Assembly (NCBI RefSeq): GCF_002994745.2
Contig: NC_037092.1
Location: 21,663,001 to 21,727,000, forward strand
Source: Rosa chinensis
Lineage: Eukaryota; Streptophyta; Magnoliopsida; Rosales; Rosaceae
Reading direction: 5' to 3'
DNA length: 64,000 nt
How positions within the stretch are numbered: the first letter of the stretch is position 1; each line of letters starts with the position of its first letter. Below the pieces are notes generated by a model. The model saw only the letters and a program-made list of their open reading frames with translations, made no database searches and was not told the origin of the DNA. The position numbers and the translations under genes were made by a program. Shown here one piece after another: positions 1 through 10,401 of this stretch.

Positions 1-37
1 GATTTTTGTTTTAAGGGAAATCTTTCCTTTTTAGTTC

Positions 38-1146
38 ATGGGTGCCAAGACTGGATTGCTTGGTCTTGAAAGGCACTTTGCCTTCTATGGAGCATATCAC
101 AGCAACCCTGCTAACATTTTGATAGACTATGTTTGTATGGCCGTCACTTTTCATTGTTCTTGTTTTCTTCCACTTCACACCTTCTCTCTACAATCTCCTA
201 TCAGAGTTCAACAATCATGGCTTTGTGTTCAATTTTCGGTTTCCTTTAACCTGGCTTGATCTATGCTTTGTTCCATGTCTGCTTGAATAAGAAAGCCCGT
301 TCTCTAGCTGCTTTTGTTAAATATTCAAACCAAATTCAAGGTATACTCATGAATGGTGTTTTGGTGTCCTATAAGGAATTTATGAGGGAACATCTCTTGG
401 TTCTATAATTTGAAGTGCATGGACCGAGATGAATGTGGAAGATTCATGAATGAGCATTTATTGAAGTGGTTGAATAGAGCATTACTGAAGTCATCTAGAG
501 GTTTCCTCCTTTTGAGAGGTCATTTGCCCATTCTAGTCATATCATCTCATCTAATCTCATCTAAGTTGAGAGAGTAGTAATTGTTAGATAGCAAAACAAG
601 AGTGAGATAGAGTTTCATTCAAGTAGTGTTCTTGAAGTTGTGTATTGTACCTATTCATTATTTCATTGTGGAAGTTCTTGTTGTTAATGCCCCGTGAACA
701 TAGACATATTGCCAAACCACGTTATATCCAGTGTTCTCTTTTCCTTTACTCTTATTTTTTTGCATATTTATCATTTTGTGGTTGGAGTTGTTACTTCTAT
801 TATACTACTTTTTCCAACAGCTTTGCTTTGTGTCCTCTATTGGGTTGGAGCCAATTTTCTTGCAAATGGGCTAGGGTTTTCCTTGTCATGGGAGCTTGTG
901 CTGGCTGTCAGTTATTCGGATGGACCTGTCAGTTCATAGGCCATGGGAACTTTGAGAAAAGAGCACCAGCTCTTATGGACAAACTTGCTCAAAGCCCTTC
1001 TAATGGGGCCTTACTTTGTTTTGCGTGTGGTTCTTCAATCAACTTTTGGGTATGAGCCTTATCCTGGGTTTCATGCAAGTGTGAAAGAGAAGATTGAAGC
1101 TGATACCAAAGAGTGGAAGGTTAAGAACCAAAAGAAACTCTACTAG
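38..1146 (+). pseudogene. MPO1/YGL010w-like (DUF962) membrane protein, frameshifted
   Basis: The first frame opens with MGAKTGLLGLERHFAFYGAY followed by HSNP, the signature N-terminus of plant DUF962 proteins. That family is related to yeast Mpo1, an ER-membrane dioxygenase acting on 2-hydroxy fatty acids. The match continues in a second frame (FVWPSLFIVLVFFHFTPSLY, about 132-258) and a third (ALFHVCLNKKARSLAAF, about 262-315). A likely intron runs to the acceptor ttttccaacag ending at 820. The second exon matches the family in one frame (VLYWVGANFLANGLGFSLSW), shifts at about 905 (GWTCQFIGHGNFEKRAPALM), and shifts back at about 992 (ALLMGPYFVLR, FGYEPYPGFHA) to the stop at 1144-1146. Four or more frameshifts in about 600 coding bases make a functional product unlikely. 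Sequencing error is a weaker alternative. Family identity is recognised from conserved blocks; the enzymatic role is family knowledge. Confidence 0.75.
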
Positions 1147-3288
1147 TTAGCTTACATGGGAAACATTCAAAGGGCTCCATTGAGATGAATGTAGAATTTT
1201 TTTAATTTGTAATTTAGACTTTGGAAAAAATATCCACGTATCGTTTCCACCAGATTAATCTCATATTCTCTGCAAATCTGTCATGTATTTGAAGTCTTCC
1301 TTCACCTCAGTTTTCAGTAAATTAAACAACCAATGGTCTTGCACTCTTGCCAGTTGCTTGGTTTAGTTTGATGTTTGCTTTCTTTAGGAAAATTGCATAT
1401 AATAAGCATCGAGCCATGTTACATAATTGGTGTTCAAAAATGACATCAACAAAAATAGATTTTCAACTTGTTAATTATGTGACATCGTCCCGAGACGGAT
1501 TTACGCATCCCTCATCTATATGTTGGTAGCTAAAGCCCTAACTAGTAGAAACCCTAAACATAGCCCAAGCTCAAAAACTCTAAATTTAGAACCAGGCCCA
1601 TGTTAAAAGTTAAAACCCTCAAGGACCAACGGAAAAAAAAAAACCATTCAAAAAAGTAGCAGGAATCCAAAATATGAATACCCAATAACCGAAAGACAAC
1701 TTATGAACCTTAACGTTAAATCTTGAAAGAAAAAATCCTGAAAAGAAAAGAAAAACTCTAAATTGAAGGTATAATTGAAGATAATAACGGGTTGTATGAG
1801 ATTTTCCACTAAATCAGGATCAATATTGTACTTTTTGTAGAGAAAATATCAAAAGAGGGAGGAAGAGAAGACGAAGAAGACGAGGGGAGGGATGAAGAGC
1901 AGCGTGAAGATAGGAAAGCGCCCGTATTCCCGTAATGGGCTTTCTCTTGTAGAGTTTTATTTTACACAATAAAAAGTAGTTTAAATAATAATTACTGTGA
2001 ATATCAAATTTTTTTTTTTTGAATAAAATCAATTTTTTATTATGAGAAGAAATAAAATTCATTAATAACCAAAAAGATTACAGTGCATTGGAATGACCGG
2101 TTATGCCGCAACACCATGACAAACATTCCTAACATGATCAATAGTTACGGGTTCGTCAATATAAATGACATTCATGAGCCAAAAAAGTCCAACCCCTAAC
2201 TAAATTTTACACCCATACCTACTAGCTACAAAGAATAGTAACCAACCCCGAGTGTCACAATACAACCTCACCACCAACATTAAGATGAACCCTCTCGAGC
2301 ACCGTGTCCAAATATTTCAAGCTCACGTGCGAGGGTAAATCACCATCATGTTGCTAACTAGAATGCACTGAAATTAGAACACATAGTTCCCGAAATTAAC
2401 GTCATAGAAATGACATAACGACGAAATCAAGACTCCAAAACCCTAGCTCAATTGAGTGGAGACTTATTGAACCCAACTAACAAACTGACCAAAAAAAAAA
2501 AAAAACTAATAAAATTCAAAAAGAAATCATTGCGACCTACAATTTGCTGCCAAAATATTATCATAGGATTGCTAATGATCGCCACCGTCGCTGGATTGGT
2601 ATTGACACCATTATTGTCCCCTGTTGCAATTCTACTTGGTGGTGTGTCCCAACTTACCAAATAAACTTGACAATTCCCACCCTCCCCGCCAATCCCCAAG
2701 TCGCCATCGCCACCATACTTTTCTCCAACAGACCAAAAAAAAAAAAAGAATTTAAATATTTGCGTCACATGTATTAGATTTTTGTGATGTACAATTTATA
2801 GTAAGATTATATTTTAAATTGGTAATATCGAATTGACCGAAATGTTTAGAAAATCTGCTTTGAAAAATCAAAATCAAAATCCACAGAAGACATTCAACTT
2901 AATCATGCTCATTAATAGGGAAACTTCCTCAAGGCAAACTTTAGTCTTATGCTATATTAGTGGCCCTGTTCCTTACTGACCATATGGGATTGAGCTGTTT
3001 TAACGTTTTAATTTGTAGTCTTAGATATGCTTAGGTAGTTTAGTCGTTTAATTTGTAACGAGCCACTATTAATTTACATAGCAATATTGTCTCTAACTTA
3101 AGTTCCTCCTTTTCTACGTTAGTGTTATCTTAAAAGACGTTGAAGCTATATAATATCTACATTTTGCAAGAATTAATTATTCTCAAAGTAACCCAAAAAT
3201 TTTATGAAGATTCGTCCATTGAGTTAGGTAAAGACCGAAGAACAAGACTTTTCAAATGCAGCAAAAAGGATGCCAGTGGGGTTGACAT
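1147..3288. other. Intergenic, AT-rich; no gene recognised
   Basis: No open frame here resembles a known protein and none has convincing coding character. The stretch has several A or T runs. A pyrimidine/purine-rich patch lies around 1855-1925. The segment from about 2000 to 2440 may be a retroposon remnant and is listed separately. Confidence 0.6.
2009..2440 (-). mobile_element. Possible 3' end remnant of an L1-type LINE
   Basis: Read on the minus strand, the segment ends with TGTAATC, then TTTTTGGTTATTAATGAATT, then a short AT-rich stretch and a run of about ten A (plus-strand T run at about 2009-2019). That arrangement resembles the 3' untranslated end of plant L1 elements. No target-site duplication and no reverse transcriptase fragment could be found, so both the upstream limit and the identity are uncertain. 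Confidence 0.3.
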
Positions 3289-3518
3289 GGGGAAGACCTG
3301 GACTTTCATTATCTAGTGGGTGCATGTAATTAAGAAGTGTACGAGTGCTACAGTACTACACGCCATTTTGTAGAAATTGTGGTTGTGGTTGTGGTTCTAG
3401 TAAGTAGGGGAAGACCTGGACTTTCATTATATAGTGGGTGCATGTAGTTAAGAAGTGTACGAGTGCTACAGTACTACGCGCCATTTTGTAGAAATTGTGG
3501 TTGTGGTTCTAGTAAGTA
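3289..3518. repeat. Tandem duplication (118 + 112 bp) upstream of NLR1
   Basis: Two head-to-tail copies, 3289-3406 and 3407-3518, both begin ggggaagacctggactttca and end with gtggttctagtaagtag. They differ by a few substitutions (for example tacacgcc against tacgcgcc), and the first has one extra ttgtgg hexamer. The second copy ends about 100 bp before the proposed NLR1 start, so the duplication lies in the proximal promoter or 5' leader. A TTGAC core, the minimal W-box, occurs just upstream at 3282. Any regulatory effect is inference. Confidence 0.85.
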
Positions 3519-3618
3519 GTAACCAGCACTCTACATCTCAGTTGCCTAAGACTCGGTGCAGAACTTGAACAGATTGAGAAGCAATTTTCTAACACTTGAA
3601 CATTTTTCTTTCCCAAAA

Positions 3619-6294
3619 ATGGCTGAACTTGCAATTCCTTTATCATTGTTGGTGGCCGAGAAGGCGATGAGCTTGTGCTACCAAAGAAACGCGTCCAAGG
3701 ACCCAAGTAATAATATCCATGATGATGTTGAAAGAGCCTGGAAATGTCTAAGGAGGATGCAAGCCTATCTAGGGGACTCGGAAGAGATTGATGAAGGCAG
3801 CCTAATGCTTCAAAATCGTGTCGCAGAGGTCCAAAGTCTGGCTTATGAAATAGAGGATGCCCTTGACAAGTTCATATCTCAGATTCCACATCATTTCCAC
3901 AGCAACATATTCTCTCAGAAGCTGCACGACGTTGCGCACTATCGCGAAGAAAAGAGAGCAAGAGTTGAGTTATCCACCAAGATTAAAGACATTGAAAAGA
4001 AAATTAGTTCCTTCTCAACTTTGGATTCACTTCTTGAGCCACCAAGTAGTTCCAGCACAAGGAAGAGGGATAGTTTGATCCACCAAGTTCTTGAGGAAGA
4101 TGAAATAGTAGGCCTTGAGGAGCCTAAAGAAAGACTCTCCAAACAGTTGATGGAAGAAGATTCAAGGCTCAAGACTATTTTGGTTGTAGGTCCTGGCGGC
4201 TCCGGCAAAACCACAGTTGTGAAGAATGTTTTTGACAGCACAATGGTCCAACGGTTTTTTGATTGCCATGCTTGGATCGACTTGTCACGGCCTCCTAAAG
4301 CAGAAGATCAGAAAGCTGAACTGATGCATCTGAAGGAAAAGAGATTTTTGGTTGTTTTGGATAATGTTTGGACAGCACAAGATCTGGAACTCATTACAAA
4401 TGCTTTGCCAAGAGGATTGCCTGGGAGTAAAGTAATCATAACTACTCGCAACTCTGATGTAGCTTCTTCTCGTGTTGAGTCCTCCGAGTATATCCATGAT
4501 TTGAGTAGCGGGTTATCATGGAAAAAAGGCTGGTCTCTACTTTGCAAGAAGGCTTTTAGAAAAACTGCAGGATATTGTCCACCTGAACTTGAAGAGTGGG
4601 CTAAAAAGATCCTGAAAAGGTGTGAAGGTCTGCCCCTTGCAATTTCAGCTGTTGCTACTTTGCTGGCAAAGAAGCCACAAACTCCAGTTGAGTGGAAGAA
4701 GTTACATGAAAGCCTTGGGTCTGAAATTAGACCTGACTCTAGTCTTTCGATTATTAGCCGTGTCTTGCAGCCAAGTTACATGCATCTTCCGAGCCATCTG
4801 AAGATTTGTTTTTTGTACTTCGGCATGTTTCCTGAAGACTATTCAATCAGCCGTGACAGGCTGATTCGGTTGTGGTTAGCCGAAGGATTTGTGGTGCCAG
4901 GAAGAGGACAAACAATGGAGGAGGCTGCAGAGAGTTATCTGAATGAACTCATTGGAAGAAATTTGGTACATGCTCCCACAAGGGAGATTAATGGTCGAGT
5001 AAGGAGCTGTCGTGTTTTGAACCTTGTTCGAGAGTTCATCATTTCAAAAGCAGAGAACTTCATCACGGTTTTGGATCCAAACTGCCCTATTTCTACTCGT
5101 TCAAGTGAGAAAATTCGACGTCTTTCAATTCAAAATGTCAATATCAATTTATTAAGGGGTAGAGACTTTAGTCATGTTCGTACCTTACTAGTGTTTGGAG
5201 AGGAGTGTTCCCCTTCTGAGCTTGACAATGTGTTTAAGAACTCTAAGTTTTTAAGGGTGTTAGATTTTCTAGGTGTACCTTTGAAGAACTTTCCTGACTG
5301 TGTTATTGGTCTCCCCCTCTTGAGGTACTTATGTCTGAGCCAAACTGATATTAAATCAGTTCCAAAGTTCATTGGCAATCTTTCATTCTTGCAAACCTTA
5401 GATCTTAAGGGCACACAGGTGACCAACTTACCAAAACAGATTTATGCGCTCCAGGATATGCGTCATCTTTTAGTTTATAGTTGTGATGTGACTTCTGGAG
5501 TGGCACAAGGAGTTCAGATTTCTGCAGGCAATATTGGAGCTTTATCTTCCCTACAGAAGTTATTTCTAATTAAGGTGAAAAAACAAAGAAAAGTAGTCCT
5601 TAAAGCCTTGGGAGAGTTAATTGCTCTCCGTAAGTTGGGGCTGGTAGACCTTGAAAGAGAACATGGAAGAGAATTGTGTTGTTCCATTCAAAAAATGCTA
5701 GAGCTTTCAACACTTGATGTACGATCAACAAGCGAAGATGAGTATCTTGATTTGGATCAACTGAACTTCCCTCCCGGGCCTCCCCGCTATCTCCAACGTC
5801 TCTGTTTGACAGGGCGCCTAGAAAGTCTACCACAGTGGATTCCCCAGCTTCACAGTCTAGCTCGGATTGCTTTGAAGTGGTCTAAACTGAATGCTGATGT
5901 CAACTCACTAGAGGCGCTCCAAGATTTGCCTAATCTGGTAGAGCTAGAGTTGGTGGGCTATTACACTGGGGATTCAATGAAGTTCAAAGCCAAAAAGTTC
6001 ACGAAACTAAAGGTATTACGTATTGAGCAACTTGATCAGCTAGATATGGTGGTAGTCGAGGATGGAGCAATGCCCGAGCTTAAGAAGTTAACATTGTCTA
6101 GATGTCAGAATCTGAAGTTACTTCCATATGGCATTGATAGGCTTATCTTGCTTGAAGAATTGATTCTGTATGACATGCCCGAAGAATTCATTGCTAGGCT
6201 TCAGAAGGATAGCGAAGACCGTTACTTGGTTGAGAATCTTCGAGTCATCAAATCTTTCTATTCTGGGAGCACTGGATGCCAAAATCTTTCTTGA
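3619..6294 (+). CDS. CC-NB-LRR (RPM1/Rx-type) disease resistance protein, NLR1
   Basis: Intronless ORF of 891 codons from the ATG at 3619. An in-frame ATG at 3556 adds 21 residues, but MAELAIPLSLLVAEKA is the usual start of this class. Predicted intracellular immune receptor. Rx-type coiled coil, residues 1-150, with an EDVID-like segment YEIEDALDKF at 76-85. NB-ARC: P-loop GPGGSGKTT (191-199), RNBS-A FFDCHAWIDLS (213-223), kinase 2 FLVVLDNVW (243-251), RNBS-B SKVIITTR (270-277), GLPLA (337-341), RNBS-D CFLYFGMFPEDY (397-408). LRRs run from about 545 to 880. Two oddities stand out. Only about 25 residues separate RNBS-A from kinase 2, where relatives usually have roughly 50-60. The MHD position reads VLN (466-468). 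The frame is open and the P-loop and kinase 2 are retained, so the gene may be functional, but ADP binding could be altered. NLR2 at 35554-43921 is a broken paralogue. Confidence 0.93.
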   Translation: MAELAIPLSLLVAEKAMSLCYQRNASKDPSNNIHDDVERAWKCLRRMQAYLGDSEEIDEGSLMLQNRVAEVQSLAYEIEDALDKFISQIPHHFHSNIFSQKLHDVAHYREEKRARVELSTKIKDIEKKISSFSTLDSLLEPPSSSSTRKRDSLIHQVLEEDEIVGLEEPKERLSKQLMEEDSRLKTILVVGPGGSGKTTVVKNVFDSTMVQRFFDCHAWIDLSRPPKAEDQKAELMHLKEKRFLVVLDNVWTAQDLELITNALPRGLPGSKVIITTRNSDVASSRVESSEYIHDLSSGLSWKKGWSLLCKKAFRKTAGYCPPELEEWAKKILKRCEGLPLAISAVATLLAKKPQTPVEWKKLHESLGSEIRPDSSLSIISRVLQPSYMHLPSHLKICFLYFGMFPEDYSISRDRLIRLWLAEGFVVPGRGQTMEEAAESYLNELIGRNLVHAPTREINGRVRSCRVLNLVREFIISKAENFITVLDPNCPISTRSSEKIRRLSIQNVNINLLRGRDFSHVRTLLVFGEECSPSELDNVFKNSKFLRVLDFLGVPLKNFPDCVIGLPLLRYLCLSQTDIKSVPKFIGNLSFLQTLDLKGTQVTNLPKQIYALQDMRHLLVYSCDVTSGVAQGVQISAGNIGALSSLQKLFLIKVKKQRKVVLKALGELIALRKLGLVDLEREHGRELCCSIQKMLELSTLDVRSTSEDEYLDLDQLNFPPGPPRYLQRLCLTGRLESLPQWIPQLHSLARIALKWSKLNADVNSLEALQDLPNLVELELVGYYTGDSMKFKAKKFTKLKVLRIEQLDQLDMVVVEDGAMPELKKLTLSRCQNLKLLPYGIDRLILLEELILYDMPEEFIARLQKDSEDRYLVENLRVIKSFYSGSTGCQNLS

Positions 6295-7239
6295 TTGTTT
6301 TGCCGTGTGGAATCTTTGTATGGACTTGAGGTAACTAATTATTGAATTCAATATTCTGGCTAAACTGTAAAATAGTTTTGCTCCTTATGAGTGATTTCAA
6401 GAGACTTCTTTAGAGTTGGGGCAAACTCTTTTGTTTGTGTACTTTTCTTTGTCTATGCATTTAGGTACCTATTAATAGCAGATCTAGAACTTCTTGTTAT
6501 GAATTAATTTGCTTATTTATGTATCTATGAATGTATGATCTGAATGGAGTTTAGCTACAGAGCAAGTACGTTCGACTGTTCGAGTGTTTCCAGTCTACAC
6601 CATACTGAACACAAACAGATTGACCAACCTTTGAAACAAAAGACGAGGAGTAAAGAGGAAAAGTGTTCAACTGAAATGCAACTTCCATATTTAAGGTGAT
6701 CTTGCATTTTTTTCAGTACAGGTTTAAACTAGTTTAAACTAGTTCTAGTTTTTAATCCGAGAAAAGAAAAAATAGATTTCCATCTTACCCATTATCATGA
6801 GCTAGTGAGATTTGAACAATTTTACTAGTGAGATAATTAATTACCTACTAATTAAATTAACTTAATTAGGTGTACGTTTTGTAGTCCCAGCTAAAGCGTA
6901 CGTATCGTTTATGCAAGCTAACAACTAAATTAAATAAAGAAAAGAAAAGTAAGAAATGGAAATTGGGTCATTATGGTATCCTCCTAGTCAAATTCAATGC
7001 ACAATAAGTATGTTCTGACAATGGTCAAACAATTCATAATAACATCACGAACCGTACCTAAGGCTTTTCAAGGCTCACGAGTCATTAGATTCCTTATATG
7101 GTATTCCTACTCTAGATCAAGGGTCGTAGAAACTCAATTGAGACAATCTAGAGCCTTGTTAGGGCCTCTAGTTGCACTAAAAGGCGAAGAGTCCTAGAAT
7201 CAAGGTTCCAAGCTAGCCAATACGGCAATCAGAATTGGT
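6295..7239. other. NLR1 3' flank and intergenic
   Basis: This stretch holds the 3' untranslated region of NLR1 and AT-rich spacer. No coding or RNA gene is seen. A short local duplication (gtttaaactagtttaaacta) occurs around 6722-6743. Confidence 0.6.
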
Positions 7240-7247
7240 ATTGTAAC

Positions 7248-8332
7248 CAAGATTCTAAAAATCGGACTAGGCGGCCACATAGGCGCTGGGCGCCTCCATA
7301 CAGTTTGGATTTTAGGCTAATCAATCGAGCTGGGCGCCGGGTTGAAAGTCGGCCGCCTAGTCGGGCTAGGCGGCCTGGGCGGGTCGTCCTGGGCGTTGTG
7401 CGATTAGGTGCTACTGCCTTTTTTTTTTTTTTTTTCCTCAAACTCAAATGGGGTAAAACATCGATCGAACTCAAAGTCTCAAACAGTCCAAGTCGAAGCC
7501 TAAACTCTGTTGCCGTCTCTCCTCTCTCTCTCTCTCTTTGGCACAGCCTCTCTCCCTCTCTCCGGCAAAGCCGCACAACCTCTCTCTCCTTGAGGACCTT
7601 GGCTGACACTCTCTCTCTGTCTCATGAATTTCTGGGTTGAAATCGTTGAATTGTAGAATTGGTAAGTTGAATTTCTGGGTTTATTTCTTTCTGCCTTGCT
7701 GCACAGCTGTAGGAACGGATCTAGACAAAAACAATAAGGAACGTACTGCTCCTCTGGTAGAATCAAAATCGGAGAGCGGATCTTACCGGGACTCACGAGA
7801 GAAACAGAGACAGCAGGTCTTCGAACGCATTCACCAAATCGATCACCATTCACCTTGGCCCTTGGGCGTGTTATATTTGTGGACTGTAGAAGAAGATGAG
7901 AGAAAATAGATGAGGAAGAAGACAGATGAGAATAGGAAGATGAGTCCACGTGAATCTTTTTGATTGAAGAGTCCACGTGAGGAAGAATGGAAGATAAAGT
8001 GGTTTGGGTTTTTTTTTTTTTTTGTTCTATTCTCTTTGAGAAAGAAGTGGTGTAGACGTGTAGTGATTGGCAAATGGCAACTATCATTATCAATTAATCT
8101 TTTTTTTTTTATTTTAGAAAATCATTATCAATTAATAGGTTAGAATAAGTTATGCATTATTAATAAGCATGCATAATATTAGGTAATTAATAATTCATTA
8201 TTTATTAATTTTATGTCATAAAATAATTTAAAAAAAAATTAAAAATAAAAACCGCCTAGTCCCCGCCTAGGCCCCTAGGCGCTAGTCTCCGGATCACCGC
8301 CCAACTAGCGCCTAGCGTTTTTTAGAACCTTG
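7248..8332. mobile_element. Non-autonomous hAT transposon, 1085 bp
   Basis: A perfect 8-bp target-site duplication ATTGTAAC flanks the element (7240-7247 and 8333-8340). The terminal inverted repeats are CAAGATTCTAAAAATCG on the left and CAAGGTTCTAAAAAACG on the right, continuing into GC-rich inverted motifs built from GCCTAGGCG. An 8-bp duplication with short terminal repeats is diagnostic of the hAT superfamily. The interior has a CT-microsatellite patch (7518-7565) and no transposase, so mobilisation would need an autonomous relative. The GC-rich block at 7325-7395 is clearly related to 24107-24190 inside the inner CACTA element. Confidence 0.92.
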
Positions 8333-8340
8333 ATTGTAAC

Positions 8341-9419
8341 TAACCATGTTCTAAACAAGTGTCCTAGCCATAAATTAGAGAAGTGATTAGGTCCCCTAAT
8401 TTGTTCTAGACATGCTCATCTACATATTCAAGAGTTAATCAAGCTCCTAATCATGCATCTAAGCCAAATATTACAGAAAAACATATTTATTACATTAAAT
8501 CCATGCTATGGCTCAAACCTTAGTTTTCTAAATAAGCTACTCACTACCCATCAACTAATCAACAACAATATGTATCAAATTAAAGAGAGAAAGGTGAAAG
8601 GAAGTGAAAAGTAACAAGAACGTCACAAATTGCTATAGAGCAATTATGATAAATCTTGATTTATGGCTTTTCACTTTTACCCAAACTCAAATCTTGATAC
8701 TCCTTGACAAATTGATGAAGATTTGTTAGTGAGGACATGAGAAAAGAAAAAGGAAATGGACGAAATTAGGAGACAGCGGGCTGCCCCTTTTTAGGTAGTG
8801 CGGTGCTGTGTGTTGAGGAGAGTGAAGAAGAGGTCGTGAATATATATATTGGTCTCCGTGTGGCTGCCAGCAAAGAGAAAAGAAGAAATGATCATCTCGC
8901 GTGTGGGAGCGTGCAAGGAAGAAATGGAATGTGGTCTGCCACGTATCAAATCTAGATTGGTTTCCAACCAATTAAATAGCAACTTGTAATTGTAATGACT
9001 GCACGTGATGGCTGTGGCTGAAACCAAATGTAATCAACAGTTTGATTAATCAATCAAAGGTGTGATTACTTAATCAAATCATTGATTATTTAACACAACT
9101 CTATTTCTCTTTTCTACAATTTTCTTCTTCTTCTTTTCTATTTTTTTCTTTCTTCGATTCCCCACTTGCTACAATCTCGAATATTTCCATATATATTGTC
9201 AAGGGACTAGTCAGGTTTCTCTCTCTAGCTTGCATTGATCATGGTTGACTTGGCATTGACTTTTTGTCGAAAACTCTAATTTGCTCCAATTTTTATTGGT
9301 TTCTGCAACTCCACTTATTTCTTACAATATATATAAAATTTGATTAATTATATTAATTAACTTGAGGATTAGCTTAATTCTAGTATTTTAGATATAATTA
9401 CACGTACAAAAATGCATTT
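8341..9419. other. Intergenic, nothing recognised
   Basis: AT-rich sequence. A short direct repeat of the type aatcaatcaaaggtgtgattacttaatcaaatca lies around 9042-9085. No coding frame has any resemblance to a known protein. Confidence 0.55.
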
Positions 9420-10140
9420 AATCACTAGTACAGTAGTAATATTAATTGACAATTTGCTCACTGTAACTGCATGCAACTTTCCCGTTATAGTAATTAAACA
9501 ACTTAAGTTTTAATCCTTTGTAATATGGTCTTAATCTTGTGTTTGAAGCTAGCTCTAGAAACTAAATAAACAAAAAATTTCTTGCCATCTACATAACACG
9601 GTCCTCCACTTACAGATCGACCATAAACCAGCACTATGTCCTGACTAACTGACTTGTTTAACTCGATCACGTGTTGGGCAACTAGCTGATGACTTCTTCC
9701 CAGTCGGTGGTTAATTCGGTTTCTCAACTAGTCGTCCTTATACGTAGAGATGGAAATAACTCAGTCAAGTCGCCCAGATCATAATTTTCTATCAAGAGGA
9801 GACTTTTCCTTTTATAAAATATGGACATAGTGATTAGTCATCATATAGCTTTGGATCGGAGGGCTCTTCATGGAAACAATTTTCATTCAACTGCCTGCGG
9901 GATATTCGATCTTAGGATTGACTGACTTTGTAGTCTGGTCTTTTTCTTGCGAGTTGCTAATTTGAAAACTATTGCAACTTGCACATTCTTTTGATACATC
10001 ACATATATGCGTATTCAATACTTTAGTCATATCACGAATCCTACCTGTTCTGAAAGCCAGTTCTCCTTTAAACTTTCTTCGTTGTATCTTTTATCTCGTA
10101 ATTTTTAATTTGTAGATATTTTTATGATTAATCGATCTAT
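9420..10140. repeat. Dispersed repeat family, copy A
   Basis: Strong similarity to 32590-33300 over almost its whole length. Shared blocks include atcctttgtaat, gtttgaagctagctctagaa, cttgccatctacataacac and tgcgggatattcgatcttag. It is also partly similar to 12790-13250. No open frame is conserved among the copies and no LTR or inverted termini could be found. Best described as a low-copy non-coding segmental repeat, possibly a duplicated promoter or flank. Confidence 0.8.
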
Positions 10141-10401
10141 TGTCTAGGGTTGATGATATGGCTAGTATGTATAAGACAAGTCTCGTTCATGATATGGCTA
10201 GTCTCATCTTCTTTCTATATCCTTCATCGGTTGGATGAAATTGCTTTGGCTAAATATGGCCAAATGAGTTTTCAGTTCACTACCCAACACATGCTCGTAC
10301 GCCTATTGTATGTCTCAATTTTTTATATAATTGGGTCAGACTTTTATAGTGACATTGGACTTTCTTATCTTCAAAAGAGATTTGGCTTCATGGTCTACTT
10401 A

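Noticed and set aside
3556..3618. Upstream in-frame ATG for NLR1 adding 21 residues
   Set aside because: The sequence before MAELAIPL does not resemble the class N-terminus, and NLR2 starts at the equivalent MAEVAVPV.
7500..8093. 197-codon minus-strand ORF and overlapping plus-strand ORF
   Set aside because: Both fall in CT/GA-rich sequence inside the non-autonomous hAT and read as simple-sequence translation.
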